From positions 62,001 to 126,000 of the forward strand of contig CAYQXJ010000003.1 of NCBI GenBank assembly GCA_964421565.1: a stretch of 64,000 nt of DNA, written 5' to 3'. This document shows, one piece after another, positions 43,237 to 52,461 of this stretch (position 1 is the stretch's first letter; each line of letters starts with the position of its first letter). This stretch comes from CAYQXJ01 sp964421565. GTDB taxonomy: Bacteria; Planctomycetota; Brocadiia; SM23-32. Both the position numbers and the translations under genes were made by a program. The notes beneath the pieces were generated by a model. That model saw nothing but the letters and a program-made list of their open reading frames with translations. It did not search any database and was not told where the DNA came from.

Positions 43237-45510
43237 ATGTGGAAGTGGCTGCCCTGGAAATACTTCGTGCGCCGCCTGGTGCGCAAACACGGCCTGCTGG
43301 ACCCGTTCAACCTGCTGGCGCGCCTCGACCGCATAGGCCAACCAGCCGAAGTGCGGGCGCCGTTTGAGCTGATCCGCGCCGGGGTCGCGTTCCACGCCCG
43401 AGGCATGATGAACGCCCGGGTGATCCAGAACAACCTTGACTGGCAGTGGCCATACTGGGTGCGCCGACAGTTCGACCCGACTGACAAGGCATTCCTGCCC
43501 CGGGGCTTTGCGATCAGCCATGTGAACTTGACGCACCGCAACTGGACCGCCGTCGGTTTGCCGGACTGCGAAGCACTGCCCGTAGTGGACCCCAGGGGGA
43601 TGCTGACCCCCTTCTTCGACGGGTGGTCGCTGGACGCCGCCGTAGTTACAGAGGACGGCAGGCATCTGATGCCGGCGGCCTGCCCCGGGGCGGATCAACG
43701 ACTCGAACTGCCGGAGTCGGGACCCCGTGTGGTCACCGAAACGGCGGACCAGGGCCTTGCCCTGAGCACAAGCGCGTGGGTGGAGGACGCCGATGGGCCG
43801 ACGTGCCGCTACCTCTGCTGCGCAACGGCCGGTGTTCCCGGCTGGCTTGTGCTCTCGCTCCGGCCCTGCAACCCGGAGGGCGTAAGCTTCGTCAACACGC
43901 TGGAGCTGGTCGACCAACGGCGCGCCTGGCGCGTGGACCACAGTACCTGCGTGCGCTTCGACGCCCCCCCCGACCGTCACGAGATATCGAGCTACGAGGA
44001 AGGCGACGTCTTCCTCGGCCTGTTGGAACGGGAGCCGAGCGACATCGTGGAATGCGAAGTGGGACTTGCCACGGCGGCCGCGATGTATAGGCTCGGGGAG
44101 GACGGCTCGGCAGCCGTTGGCCTCAGCGTTCCTCTGAGTGAGGACCCGGAGTCGAAACCTCTTCTTCCGAAGGGGACAGCGGGCACGTGGCCGTCCGCGC
44201 TGGATGGCGTCTGCCGGCTTTCCGTCCCGGACGGGTGCATGCAGCGGCTCTACGACGCGGCACTTCGGAGTCTCGTTCTCCACAGCCCATCGCTGGCATA
44301 TCCCGGTCCTTACACCTACAAGCGGTTCTGGTACCGCGACGCGGCCTTCATCGCGCACGCCCTGCTGTGCGCGGGCTTGTCGGACCGTGTAGAGCACCTG
44401 CTCAACCGTTTCCCGACCAACCAACGGGGGGACGGGTACTTCCATTCGCAGGACGGCGAGTGGGACTCCAACGGACAGGCGCTCTGGATCTACCGTAGGT
44501 TCTGTCAGCTTGCCGGCCGGGCAATCAAGGAGAGCTGGCACCAGCCCATCCTGAGCGCCGCCCGATGGATATGCCGCAAGGTGACCGACCCGCACGGCGA
44601 GCAGCGTCATTCCGGGCTGCTGCCGGCGGGTTTCAGCGCCGAGCACCTCGGCAACAACGACTACTACTACTGGGATGACTTTTGGGCTATTGCAGGGCTC
44701 CGGGCCGCCGCGAGCATGGCAGAGCGTTGGGGTCGAGAGCCCCAGGCGACGCGGTTCCAGGCAAAGGCGCACGACCTGATGGAAGCCGTTGAAAGAAGCC
44801 TTGCCGCCAACCCCCAGGCGGAGCAGATGGGCACCGTGCCGGCCTCTCCCTACCGTCGTATGGACGCCGGCGCCGTCGGCTCGCTGGCGGCCAGCTACCC
44901 GCTCGGCCTCTGGCCGCCTGGAGACACGCGTATCCTGAACACTGAGAGGTGGCTCCGCAGCAACTGTTTTCAACAGGGAGCCTTCTTCCACGAAGTAATC
45001 CACAGCGGCATCAACGCCTACCTGACCCTCCACATCGCCCAGGTGTTGCTGCGAGCGGGAGACCCGAGCTTCTTTGACCTTGTCCGGAGCATAGAGAAGC
45101 TTGCCTCCGCCACCGGCCAGTGGCCCGAAGCGATCCATCCGCGCACGGGCGGGGGATGCATGGGCGACGGCCAGCACGTCTGGGCTGCCGCCGAGTGGGT
45201 GCTGATGATGCGCAACATGTTCGTGCGCGAGGAGGGTGACCGACTGATCCTTGCTTCGGGCGTGCCCGAGTGCTGGGGCGCAGAGGACGGGGCGGCCGAC
45301 TGCGGCCCGGCGCCAACGCCGTGGGGCCCTGTCTGGGTGAGTGTATCGGGGGGGCCGAGCTCGCCCGAGGTGTCGTGGAGGGGTGACTGGCGGGTTGAAC
45401 CGCCCTGCATCGAGGTGCGTCTGCCGGGCTGTCGGGCACTTACGTTCAGAGGACAGGCTTCGGGAACGGCCCGACCGCCGAACCGAACAAGCGAACGGGA
45501 CGAGGCATGA
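43237..45510 (+). CDS. Six-hairpin glycosidase-like protein
   Basis: A 757-residue cytoplasmic protein (no signal peptide). The N-terminal 330 residues are beta-rich; from about 350 the pattern is that of an (alpha/alpha)6 barrel such as glucoamylases and related glycosidases: YTYKRFWYRDAAFIAHALLC, HSQDGEWDSNGQALWIYRRF, YYYWDDFWAIAGLRAAASMA, and ATGQWPEAIHPRTGGGCMGD near the end. Acidic residues in these stretches could be catalytic. I cannot assign a GH family. It overlaps the following GT4 gene by 4 bases (ATGA), so the two probably work together on one glycan. Confidence 0.78.
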   Translation: MWKWLPWKYFVRRLVRKHGLLDPFNLLARLDRIGQPAEVRAPFELIRAGVAFHARGMMNARVIQNNLDWQWPYWVRRQFDPTDKAFLPRGFAISHVNLTHRNWTAVGLPDCEALPVVDPRGMLTPFFDGWSLDAAVVTEDGRHLMPAACPGADQRLELPESGPRVVTETADQGLALSTSAWVEDADGPTCRYLCCATAGVPGWLVLSLRPCNPEGVSFVNTLELVDQRRAWRVDHSTCVRFDAPPDRHEISSYEEGDVFLGLLEREPSDIVECEVGLATAAAMYRLGEDGSAAVGLSVPLSEDPESKPLLPKGTAGTWPSALDGVCRLSVPDGCMQRLYDAALRSLVLHSPSLAYPGPYTYKRFWYRDAAFIAHALLCAGLSDRVEHLLNRFPTNQRGDGYFHSQDGEWDSNGQALWIYRRFCQLAGRAIKESWHQPILSAARWICRKVTDPHGEQRHSGLLPAGFSAEHLGNNDYYYWDDFWAIAGLRAAASMAERWGREPQATRFQAKAHDLMEAVERSLAANPQAEQMGTVPASPYRRMDAGAVGSLAASYPLGLWPPGDTRILNTERWLRSNCFQQGAFFHEVIHSGINAYLTLHIAQVLLRAGDPSFFDLVRSIEKLASATGQWPEAIHPRTGGGCMGDGQHVWAAAEWVLMMRNMFVREEGDRLILASGVPECWGAEDGAADCGPAPTPWGPVWVSVSGGPSSPEVSWRGDWRVEPPCIEVRLPGCRALTFRGQASGTARPPNRTSERDEA

Positions 45511-46793
45511 ACATCGTAATGCTCACGAACACTTACCTGCCCCACTTCGGTGGGGTATCGCAGTCCATCGTCCGCTTCAGCGAAGTCTATCGGAGCCGCG
45601 GACACGCGGTGCTCGTAGTCGCACCCGAGTACGACGATGCGCCGGATGACGAAGAGGGTGTCGTTCGGCTGCTATCGTTGCGGCACATCAGCGGGAGCGA
45701 TTTCTCGCTGGCCATCCCCGTTTCGGCCGAGCTGCGAAATCGGCTGGACGAGTTCCAGCCCGACCTGCTCCATTCGCACTTCCCCTTCTTTGTCGGTGTA
45801 ACCGCGCTACGCCTGGCAGCAGAGTACGGGCTGCCCCTGGTGTTCACGTATCACACGCGCTACGGCCTCTATACGCACTACGGACCGCTGGAATCGGAGG
45901 CGAGCCGGCGGTTCGCGGCTGAACTCGCAACCGGGTACTCCAACCTCTGCGACCGTGTGATCGCACCCAGCGAGAGCATCCGCGAGATGCTGCTGGAGCG
46001 GGGCGTTGAGACGCCGACCGCCGTGATTCCCACCGGCGTCGACTTGGGGCGCTTCGCGAAGGGCGATGGCCGCCGAGCGCGAGAGAAGTGGGGGATTCCG
46101 CGCGATGCGTTCGTAGTCGGCCACGTCGGCCGGCTCGCGCCGGAGAAGAACCCCATCGTCCTTGCCCGGGCGCTCGCGGACTGCCTGCGCCCGAAGGCCG
46201 ACTCGCACGCCCTCATCGTCGGCTCCGGCAGATCGCAAGGGGATATGCGCGCCGTCTTCGACGAGGCGGGCGTCGAGCAACGCCTGCACATGACCGGCGC
46301 CCTGGTAGGGCAGGATCTGGTGGATGCCTATCACGCAACGGACTGTTTCGTGTTCGCATCGCAGAGCGAAACGCAGGGTGTGGTCCTCGCCGAGGCGGCC
46401 GCTGCCGGCTGCCCGCTGGTGGCACTCGACGCGCCGGGGGCAAGGGAGGTCGTCAATGACGGCGAGAACGGTCGGCTGGTGCGAGAGAACCACCGTGACG
46501 CGCTGTGTGAAGCGATCAGGTGGGTTGAAGAGCTCGATGAGTCGGAGCGCGCCAAACTGGTGAAGGAAGCGCGACGCACTGCCGAGAGCTTCGCCACAGA
46601 GAAGTGCGCCGACGAAGCCCTCGATCTCTACCGGGACGTGCTGCAGGAAACCCCGCGCGCCGCTCGTCGCGACGACGGCGGGTGGGACTCACTGCGCCGA
46701 CGAATGCAGCAGGAATGGGAGCTGTGGCGAAACCGGTTCAACGCCCTCGGCAAAGCGGCCTCCGCGCCCGAAGAGACAGAGTCCGACACATGA
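45507..46793 (+). CDS. GT4-family glycosyltransferase
   Basis: A 428-residue GT-B glycosyltransferase. The N-terminal domain opens MLTNTYLPHFGGVSQSI and has LHSHFPFFVG and VFTYHTRYGLYTHYGP; the C-terminal domain has VIPTGVDLGRF, VGHVGRLAPEKN and the donor-binding E-x7-E region SQSETQGVVLAEAAAAG. This is the pattern of diacylglycerol glucosyltransferases and mannosyltransferases of GT4. A charged tail of about 40 residues follows the catalytic core. It is the last gene of the long operon. Substrates unknown. Confidence 0.9.
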   Translation: MNIVMLTNTYLPHFGGVSQSIVRFSEVYRSRGHAVLVVAPEYDDAPDDEEGVVRLLSLRHISGSDFSLAIPVSAELRNRLDEFQPDLLHSHFPFFVGVTALRLAAEYGLPLVFTYHTRYGLYTHYGPLESEASRRFAAELATGYSNLCDRVIAPSESIREMLLERGVETPTAVIPTGVDLGRFAKGDGRRAREKWGIPRDAFVVGHVGRLAPEKNPIVLARALADCLRPKADSHALIVGSGRSQGDMRAVFDEAGVEQRLHMTGALVGQDLVDAYHATDCFVFASQSETQGVVLAEAAAAGCPLVALDAPGAREVVNDGENGRLVRENHRDALCEAIRWVEELDESERAKLVKEARRTAESFATEKCADEALDLYRDVLQETPRAARRDDGGWDSLRRRMQQEWELWRNRFNALGKAASAPEETESDT

Positions 46794-46794
46794 G

Positions 46795-46811
46795 GACGAG
46801 CCACCCTCGTC
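46795..46811. terminator. Hairpin between convergent GT4 and TlpA genes
   Basis: A perfect 6-bp stem GACGAG / CTCGTC with loop CCACC starts 1 base after the GT4 stop. No T-tract; its location between convergent genes suggests a bidirectional stop signal. Confidence 0.38.
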
Positions 46812-46820
46812 GGGGCTCCG

Positions 46821-47411
46821 TCAGCCCGCGTCGAGCATCCGACGTATCGTCTCTTCGGCCTGCTCGGAGGCGCCAGCCCCCTGGAGAACATGGCGCCGTT
46901 CGCCCGCCCGGTTGAAGATCACGATGGCGGGGATTCCGCCTCCCCACTCAGGAGCAAAGCCCTTCACAAACTCGTCGAAGTTCTCAACCTGCAAATGATA
47001 CGTCTCGAAGGGAGGCTGACGTTGGGAGATGAACTCGACCACTTTGTGATGGTCCTCCGGGAAGTCGAGGCTCACGCTGACCACCGTCAGCCCGTCCGGT
47101 CCATGCTCCCGCTGCCAGTGCATGACCCTCGGAAATGCCTCCACGCAGGGCGCACACCACGTGGCCCAGAAGTCCACCAGGACCACCTCGCCCGTGTGCG
47201 CTGCCAGGACGTCGCGCAAGCCGGCAGCGTCGATCCGCTCGATTCCTTCTACTTCCAACTTAGGCTCCTGAGCAGTCGCCGCCGGTGCTTGCTTGTCCGA
47301 GCCGGCAGCGGGCTGCCCATCCTCGCGCGAGCAACCCGCTGAACACAGCATCAGGGCGAGGGCACCGAGGGCCAGCAGCAGTGCCGCGGTGCTGATCAAC
47401 CGACCTGCCAT
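46821..47411 (-). CDS. TlpA-type thioredoxin-fold lipoprotein
   Basis: A 196-residue membrane-anchored thiol-disulfide protein. The lipoprotein signal ends with lipobox CSAGC (Cys about residue 27), followed by an Ala/Pro/Gln-rich linker and a thioredoxin fold with redox motif FWATWCAPCVEAFP (about 83-96) and the cis-Pro in GGGIPAIVIFN. Such proteins reduce or isomerise envelope proteins or serve cytochrome maturation. It starts 3 bases after the stop of the other thioredoxin-fold gene, so the pair is co-transcribed leftward. Confidence 0.9.
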   Translation of the reverse strand: MAGRLISTAALLLALGALALMLCSAGCSREDGQPAAGSDKQAPAATAQEPKLEVEGIERIDAAGLRDVLAAHTGEVVLVDFWATWCAPCVEAFPRVMHWQREHGPDGLTVVSVSLDFPEDHHKVVEFISQRQPPFETYHLQVENFDEFVKGFAPEWGGGIPAIVIFNRAGERRHVLQGAGASEQAEETIRRMLDAG

Positions 47412-47414
47412 CGG

Positions 47415-48041
47415 CTACTTGCCCCCGTCTGTGGCCTCCTCCGGCTCCGGTCGGTACTTCACGCTGCACCCGAACTCGGATGTGGAGGGCGCTGGCACGG
47501 GATCTCCCGCGAGGATGGCGTCGAGCGCATCGGCTAGGTAGTCGGGCTCCTCATGACGGTTGTCCACAGCGCCTTCGTAGAGGATATTGCCTTCCGGGCC
47601 GACTACGAAAATGTGCGGCGTTACCGTGGCGCCGTATGCCTTCGAGACCTTCTGGGTTTCATCGTAGAGATACGGGTACGGGAACCCCTTCTGCTTGGCC
47701 CTCTCAATCATCTGTGGAAAGCCGTCCGCCGGCACCATATCGGCCGGGTTCGTGTTGACTGCAATGAACTGGACGCCCTTCGGCTGGTATTCACTCGCCA
47801 GCGCGATCAGCTTGTCCTCGTACGCCTTCGCCACCGGGCAGTGGTTACACGTGAACACTACCACGCGCGCCTCGGCGTCCGCGTACTCCTGCAGCGAGTG
47901 GTACTTGTAGTCCACGCCGAACAGCTCGAACTCGGGTGCCCGGGCTCCCGGCTCAAGGGTGTCGATGGCGAGAGCCGCCCCGCCAAGAAGAACGACGGCG
48001 ATGGCCAACCCAGAAACGTACAGAAACGCCCTCTGAAACAT
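47415..48041 (-). CDS. Exported thioredoxin/AhpC-TSA-like protein
   Basis: A 208-residue protein with an N-terminal signal or anchor (residues 5-26, core YVSGLAIAVVLLGGAALA). The fold is thioredoxin-like with a C-N-H-C active site in VVFTCNHCPVAKAYEDK, a form I know from a periplasmic thioredoxin-like subfamily. APEFELFGVDYKYHSLQEY precedes it and VTPHIFVVGPEGNILYEG carries the cis-Pro. A free Cys lies near the C-terminus (FGCSVKY). It heads a two-gene operon with the TlpA-like lipoprotein. Confidence 0.88.
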   Translation of the reverse strand: MFQRAFLYVSGLAIAVVLLGGAALAIDTLEPGARAPEFELFGVDYKYHSLQEYADAEARVVVFTCNHCPVAKAYEDKLIALASEYQPKGVQFIAVNTNPADMVPADGFPQMIERAKQKGFPYPYLYDETQKVSKAYGATVTPHIFVVGPEGNILYEGAVDNRHEEPDYLADALDAILAGDPVPAPSTSEFGCSVKYRPEPEEATDGGK

Positions 48042-48368
48042 AACAAATCCCCCATTCTATCGGTTCGTCCCGTCCATTCGGCCCGCTATGCCCCCGCGAG
48101 CCTTCCTATCTCTTCGTGTACAGCAACGCACCTATGTTCACCAATGCACACGGGCACAAGCGGTGTCCGCAACGTGGCGCGGCAGTCCTCGGCCGCCGGG
48201 GCCGCCACGTGGGCGCGTAGCGGATGCGGAGCACATCGGCGGAGCAAACGGTGGGGCTTGCCTGGCGCGCTTGCTCTTGGCGTGATGAAACGGCAGAATG
48301 TGGGAAAGGTTGTGCCGATCCCGTTGTCACATCGTCAGCCGGGCTGTCAGCGCGTGGGCGAGAAGCGG

Positions 48369-48397
48369 GTGTCAGCCGCGCCGGATTGCGATATAAT
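48369..48397 (+). promoter_or_regulatory. Promoter of the HAD-like gene
   Basis: GTGTCA (48369-48374), exactly 17 bases, then a perfect TATAAT (48392-48397). The start would be about 45 bases before the ATG at 48449. Confidence 0.72.
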
Positions 48398-48448
48398 GTG
48401 GATGTATGTGGGGGCCGCCGAGAACCGACTTCGGCAAAGGAGAAAGCA

Positions 48449-49459
48449 ATGCCCGGGCAAAAAGAAGTGGCGTGCATCGACCTTTCGGGAACACTGCTTG
48501 ACCATCACGAGATGGACCGACCTGTAGCCCTGATGCCCCAGGTGCTGAACGCCATGCTGCGGGAGGGCTGGCGCGTGCTGGTGCTTACGCGCTATACCGA
48601 GCGATATGCCGACGATCGGCTCAAGGACGCGGGTGTCGAAACGAACTTCGAAGTCGTTCAGGTGCCCGGCAAGCAGTCCTTCGTGGAGAAACTGCTTGAG
48701 GACCCGGAGGTCGAGAAGCTGCTGTACGTCGACGACAACCCGGTCAGCATCGCCGACATCTCGGCCATCGAGGATGAGCGGGTTCGCGTTCTCGGTTTCG
48801 TGGGCAGCGCCAAGTACTGCCCGCAGTTGCCCAACGAATGCATGCAAGGCGGCACGAGCCTGGCGCTGTCGGCTCCCGACCTGGCCGAGGCGCTTGCGGT
48901 GCCCCTGACACCCGAGCTGGGTAAGCTCTCCCTGAGCCCACAGTCACTGGCGAGCCTGCTGCCTGGTCTGCCCGACCCACTGGGCGGCGAGCCACTGCCG
49001 GCCAGTGGATTCGACCAGACGGCGCCGCTTGCCCTGCTGCGCGGGAGCACGCCGGATTGGTGGCGGTTCGCCCGCCGCAAGCTCGGCTGGCTGACTGCCG
49101 CCGACGGGTTGTGGTGCGCTGTGGTTGAGGCGGCCGTGGCGGCAACCGATGTCGACCGTGCCGCTCTGCTGACTGGTGCTGAGACGGCGCAGGAGTACGC
49201 CGACAGCCTGACGGGCGCCTCCCCTGATCTGAAGCGTCCGCTTGAAGCGGGCTTTGCGGAAACGATCGAGGATGTAGTGTTGGGAGTTGCCGAACTCGGA
49301 GCTGAGGCCGAGATATGCCGCCCGGCGGGCCGGGAGATGGAGCCCGGGCGCCTGGAGAACGTGTTTGCCCGGCTCCAGGAGACGTTCGGGGAGACGGCCT
49401 GGCTCGGCGCTGCCCAGCGCCAGTTGGAGGAAAGCCGAACGCGCACCATCTCGGGATAG
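48449..49459 (+). CDS. HAD-fold protein with altered catalytic motif and helical C-terminal half
   Basis: A 336-residue cytoplasmic protein; the ATG at 48449 follows AAAGGAG. The first 130 residues follow the HAD phosphatase layout: ACIDLSGTLLDHHEM (motif I), RVLVLTRYTERYADD (motif II), and KLLYVDDNPVSIADI (motif IV). Motif I should be D-x-D-x-T; here it is D-L-S-G-T, so the second, general-acid Asp is Ser and the protein may bind rather than hydrolyse phosphate. The C-terminal 200 residues are helical and not recognised. It is monocistronic with a good promoter and has no clear functional neighbour. Confidence 0.72.
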   Translation: MPGQKEVACIDLSGTLLDHHEMDRPVALMPQVLNAMLREGWRVLVLTRYTERYADDRLKDAGVETNFEVVQVPGKQSFVEKLLEDPEVEKLLYVDDNPVSIADISAIEDERVRVLGFVGSAKYCPQLPNECMQGGTSLALSAPDLAEALAVPLTPELGKLSLSPQSLASLLPGLPDPLGGEPLPASGFDQTAPLALLRGSTPDWWRFARRKLGWLTAADGLWCAVVEAAVAATDVDRAALLTGAETAQEYADSLTGASPDLKRPLEAGFAETIEDVVLGVAELGAEAEICRPAGREMEPGRLENVFARLQETFGETAWLGAAQRQLEESRTRTISG

Positions 49460-49484
49460 ATCAGGGGACGCGCGCTTGCGGGCG

Positions 49485-50519
49485 CTATGCCGTCAGCCGC
49501 GATACTGAATCCACCCCATCCCTCGACGGGCCGAGGTAACGTATGAACTGGCGTAGAAGCCCTACGTCGAAACGGCCCGGCATGCCACGGACCATGCGCT
49601 CCAACGCGCTGTATGCATCGAGGGCCGGCCCGTCGGTGCGGGGCGTGGTGAGCTTCTCGTAAACGTCCACGATCGCCGCCAGGCGCACCGGCCCAGCCAG
49701 CCCCTCACCCCGCAGGCCGTCCGGGTAGCCAGTCCCGTCCTGTCGCTCACAATGATGACGGATGATCGAGCGCGTGACGGGGCTCAACTCCATCTTGCCT
49801 TCTACAAGCTCGACGCCCAGAACCGGATGCTCCCTGTAAAGCTCGCGCTGCGCAGCGCTGAGTTGCACAGGCTCCGGCGGCACGTGTCCGGGAAGCTGCG
49901 TGAGGCCCAGATCGTGCAGCACCGCCCCCAGAGCGATAGGCCGAAGAGCAGTGCTCCTGCGAATGCCGAGCACATCCTTGCACGCAGCCGTCAGCAGCAG
50001 GCATACGTCCACACAGTGGGAGTATGCAGCGTGGTCGTGGCTGAGCAGGTCCGTCATGTGGCGCAGCGGCTCGGCGTGCTTCAGGATGCCGTAGACCACG
50101 GCGCGCACCATGCGTTCGGTGGCGTCCATGCGCTCGCCGCTGCGGGGGTCTTCGAACAGTTGCCGCACGGCGTGGGTCGTAGCCTGGCGCACGATGGGCC
50201 AGGCCGTCTCCGGGGGCAGATCCTCGTTGCGGAGGATGGCGTGTATCTGTTCCTGTGCGTACTCGTAGAAGGCGTCCTCATCGTCCCTGCGCATGTACAG
50301 GTCTTCTATGCCGTTGGCGACCAGGCGCTCGTGCACGGCGGGGCTCAGCTCCGCGTAAGCTGCTTTGTAGAGAATGTAGGAGCCGGAGCGGCGGTTGTAC
50401 AGGTACAGGTCCACCGGCGCTCTGGTGGCCGGCTGTACGATAGAGAGGTGGACCGGGAAGAAGTCGCTGGCCCGCGCCTGCTGCGTCAGTCGCCGGGTCA
50501 TCCTTCGAGTGGTCGACAT
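49485..50519 (-). CDS. HD-GYP domain protein with altered HD motif
   Basis: A 344-residue protein. The N-terminal 120 residues resemble those of the HD-GYP protein at 22586 (both have a surface region like GIEDLYMRRDDEDAFYEYAQ). The HD-GYP core has YSHCVDVCLLL, HDLGLTQLPGHV and IIRHHCERQDGTGYPDGLRG. The usual HDxGK Lys is Leu here, and the residues after it differ. The GYP half is intact. It may still bind cyclic di-GMP. It is downstream of a hybrid kinase on the same strand (61 bases apart), so it may be its output. Confidence 0.85.
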   Translation of the reverse strand: MSTTRRMTRRLTQQARASDFFPVHLSIVQPATRAPVDLYLYNRRSGSYILYKAAYAELSPAVHERLVANGIEDLYMRRDDEDAFYEYAQEQIHAILRNEDLPPETAWPIVRQATTHAVRQLFEDPRSGERMDATERMVRAVVYGILKHAEPLRHMTDLLSHDHAAYSHCVDVCLLLTAACKDVLGIRRSTALRPIALGAVLHDLGLTQLPGHVPPEPVQLSAAQRELYREHPVLGVELVEGKMELSPVTRSIIRHHCERQDGTGYPDGLRGEGLAGPVRLAAIVDVYEKLTTPRTDGPALDAYSALERMVRGMPGRFDVGLLRQFIRYLGPSRDGVDSVSRLTA

Positions 50520-50580
50520 GATGCGTGCTCCGTTTCTCTGGCGTGCGGGCGCGTGCGCGCCGAACTGGCAGGTTGGCAGT

Positions 50581-52461
50581 TCACCGGTCCAGCACCTCCC
50601 TGACCCTGGCTACGAGCTCCCTGGCACTGAACGGTTTCTCCAGCAAACCACTCAGGCCATCCATCGCCAGCCGCTGCGACAGTGCCTCGTCTGCATAGCC
50701 CGACATGTAGAGAGCCCGCAAACCGGGCCGCGTGGCCCGTAGGCGACGACTCAGGTCAATGCCATTGGCGCCCGGCATCACAACATCGGTAACCAAAATC
50801 TGTATCCGGTCCCGCTGGCGGGCGAACAACTGTTCCGCCTCGGCCGGGTCGGCTGCACACAACACTTCGTATCCGTACCTCTGGAGTGCCCTTTCGACTA
50901 TGCAACGGACCTGGTCACTGTCCTCCACAAGCAACACGCACTCATCACCGCGCAGGACGGCCTCACCGCCGTCAGGCCCCTCGCCGGCATCGTCCGCCGG
51001 GGTTATGGCGGGCAGGTATACCTTGAACCGCGTACCCCGCCCCGGCTCGCTGTAGAACCATATGTGGCCTCCGTGTTGCTTGACAGCCCCATAGACAGTG
51101 GCAAGCCCCAACCCGGTGCCCTGCCCTTTCGCCTTGGTGGTGAAGAACGGTTCGAAGATTTGCTCGCACGTTTCGGCATCCATCCCCCGGCCGGTGTCGG
51201 TGACTGCCAGAACGGCGTACAGGCCGGGCTGCACTTCGGGGTGGCTATCACAGTAGTCCGCGTCGAGCTGCGCACGCGCCGTTTCGATCTTCAGAGTTCC
51301 TCCATCGGGCATGGCGTCCCGCGCGTTGAGCGCAAGGTTGAGGATGATCTGCTCCACCCGGCCGGTATCCGCCAGCACAAGGGGCACGTCGTCCGCCATT
51401 TCGATTCGGATCTCGACGTTCTCGCTGATGAGGCGTCGCAGCATCTTTCGCATGCCATCAAGGACCGTGTTCAGGCTGGTCTCCTCGCGCGAGAGCCCTT
51501 TTCGGCGGCTGAAGGCCAACAACTGGCGGCTCAGCGCGGCCGCGCGTTCGCCCGCGTTGAGTATCTCATCCAGGTCCTCATGCCGCCGGTCGTCGGGCTC
51601 CAGGGAATCACGCACAAGCTGTGCGTAACCGTTGATGGCAACCAGCAGGTTGTTGAAGTCATGGGCAACGCCGCCGGCCAACCTGCCCAGCGCCTCCAGG
51701 CGTGCGCTCTGCCCAAGCTGCTCGCTGACACACTGCCGGGCGCTTACGTCCTCGACCACCGCGGTGGCTCCCACGAGGCGGCCGTCCCGGCGCATGGGGC
51801 AGGCAACGATCCGGTAGCTGCGTTCGCCTCGGGAACCGTTCCGATGGACGACGCCCTCGCACCTGCGCCCCGTCTTCAGCGCCTCAACCACGGGGCAGTT
51901 GGCGCAGGGCCCGCCCCGTGCGTCCTCCAGCAGCGCCTCGTAGCAACGCTGCTTTGACCCGCTCCGTAGTTGGGGAAAAGCCTTGCGGGCGAAGTCATTC
52001 GACTCCAGAACCCGCATCTCGCCGTTCAGCACGAGCACGCCGAGCCCGATGCTCTCGAAGACCTCGCGATAGCGCGGAGCTGAGGAAGGCCGGGCCGGCG
52101 CAAGCTCAGCAACGACGCTGCAGCCCGAGGGCAACCCTGCCTGTCCGGTACGGACCCGCAAGACTGTGGCCAGAGCGGCGGCGATCTTGCGGCAGTCGCC
52201 ATCGGGCAGGTACACCACCGGTGCGGCCATGCCGTGCTCGGCTAGCATACGGCTCACCTCACCGGGCTCGACCGCCTGAACCGAGTGGTCGCACACCAGG
52301 ACCAAGTCCAGGGGCACTCGTGCGAGCATTTGCCTCAGGTCTTCGCGAGTGAGGGCGCGATCGACCTGGGCCTGAAGGCCGAGTGCGTTCAGTTGTTCGG
52401 CTATTGCCCGTGTCGGTCGCTCGGTAGAGTCGACGTGAACGATGCGGACAGGTGATGTCAT
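50581..52461 (-). CDS. Hybrid sensor histidine kinase (pseudo-receiver, PAS, HisKA, HATPase, receiver)
   Basis: A 626-residue soluble hybrid kinase; the ATG at 52461 overlaps the upstream regulator stop by one base (TGATG). Order: receiver-like N-domain (1-120) without the usual phospho-Asp setting, PAS domain (about 150-265, with a CYEALLEDARGGPCANCP cysteine cluster), HisKA with AGGVAHDFNNLLVAINGYA, HATPase with NLALNARDAMPDGG, DTGRGMD and GTGLGLATV, then a true receiver (CVLLVEDSDQ, ILVTDVVMPGANG). The H-D-F-N-N-L type commonly passes phosphate to its own or a partner receiver; the overlapping single-receiver gene is the obvious partner. Confidence 0.92.
   Translation of the reverse strand: MTSPVRIVHVDSTERPTRAIAEQLNALGLQAQVDRALTREDLRQMLARVPLDLVLVCDHSVQAVEPGEVSRMLAEHGMAAPVVYLPDGDCRKIAAALATVLRVRTGQAGLPSGCSVVAELAPARPSSAPRYREVFESIGLGVLVLNGEMRVLESNDFARKAFPQLRSGSKQRCYEALLEDARGGPCANCPVVEALKTGRRCEGVVHRNGSRGERSYRIVACPMRRDGRLVGATAVVEDVSARQCVSEQLGQSARLEALGRLAGGVAHDFNNLLVAINGYAQLVRDSLEPDDRRHEDLDEILNAGERAAALSRQLLAFSRRKGLSREETSLNTVLDGMRKMLRRLISENVEIRIEMADDVPLVLADTGRVEQIILNLALNARDAMPDGGTLKIETARAQLDADYCDSHPEVQPGLYAVLAVTDTGRGMDAETCEQIFEPFFTTKAKGQGTGLGLATVYGAVKQHGGHIWFYSEPGRGTRFKVYLPAITPADDAGEGPDGGEAVLRGDECVLLVEDSDQVRCIVERALQRYGYEVLCAADPAEAEQLFARQRDRIQILVTDVVMPGANGIDLSRRLRATRPGLRALYMSGYADEALSQRLAMDGLSGLLEKPFSARELVARVREVLDR

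Noticed and set aside
43177..45177. 666-codon open frame on the minus strand
   Set aside because: Antisense to the six-hairpin protein, which overlaps its operon neighbour by ATGA and has family-like motifs; the antisense product has none.
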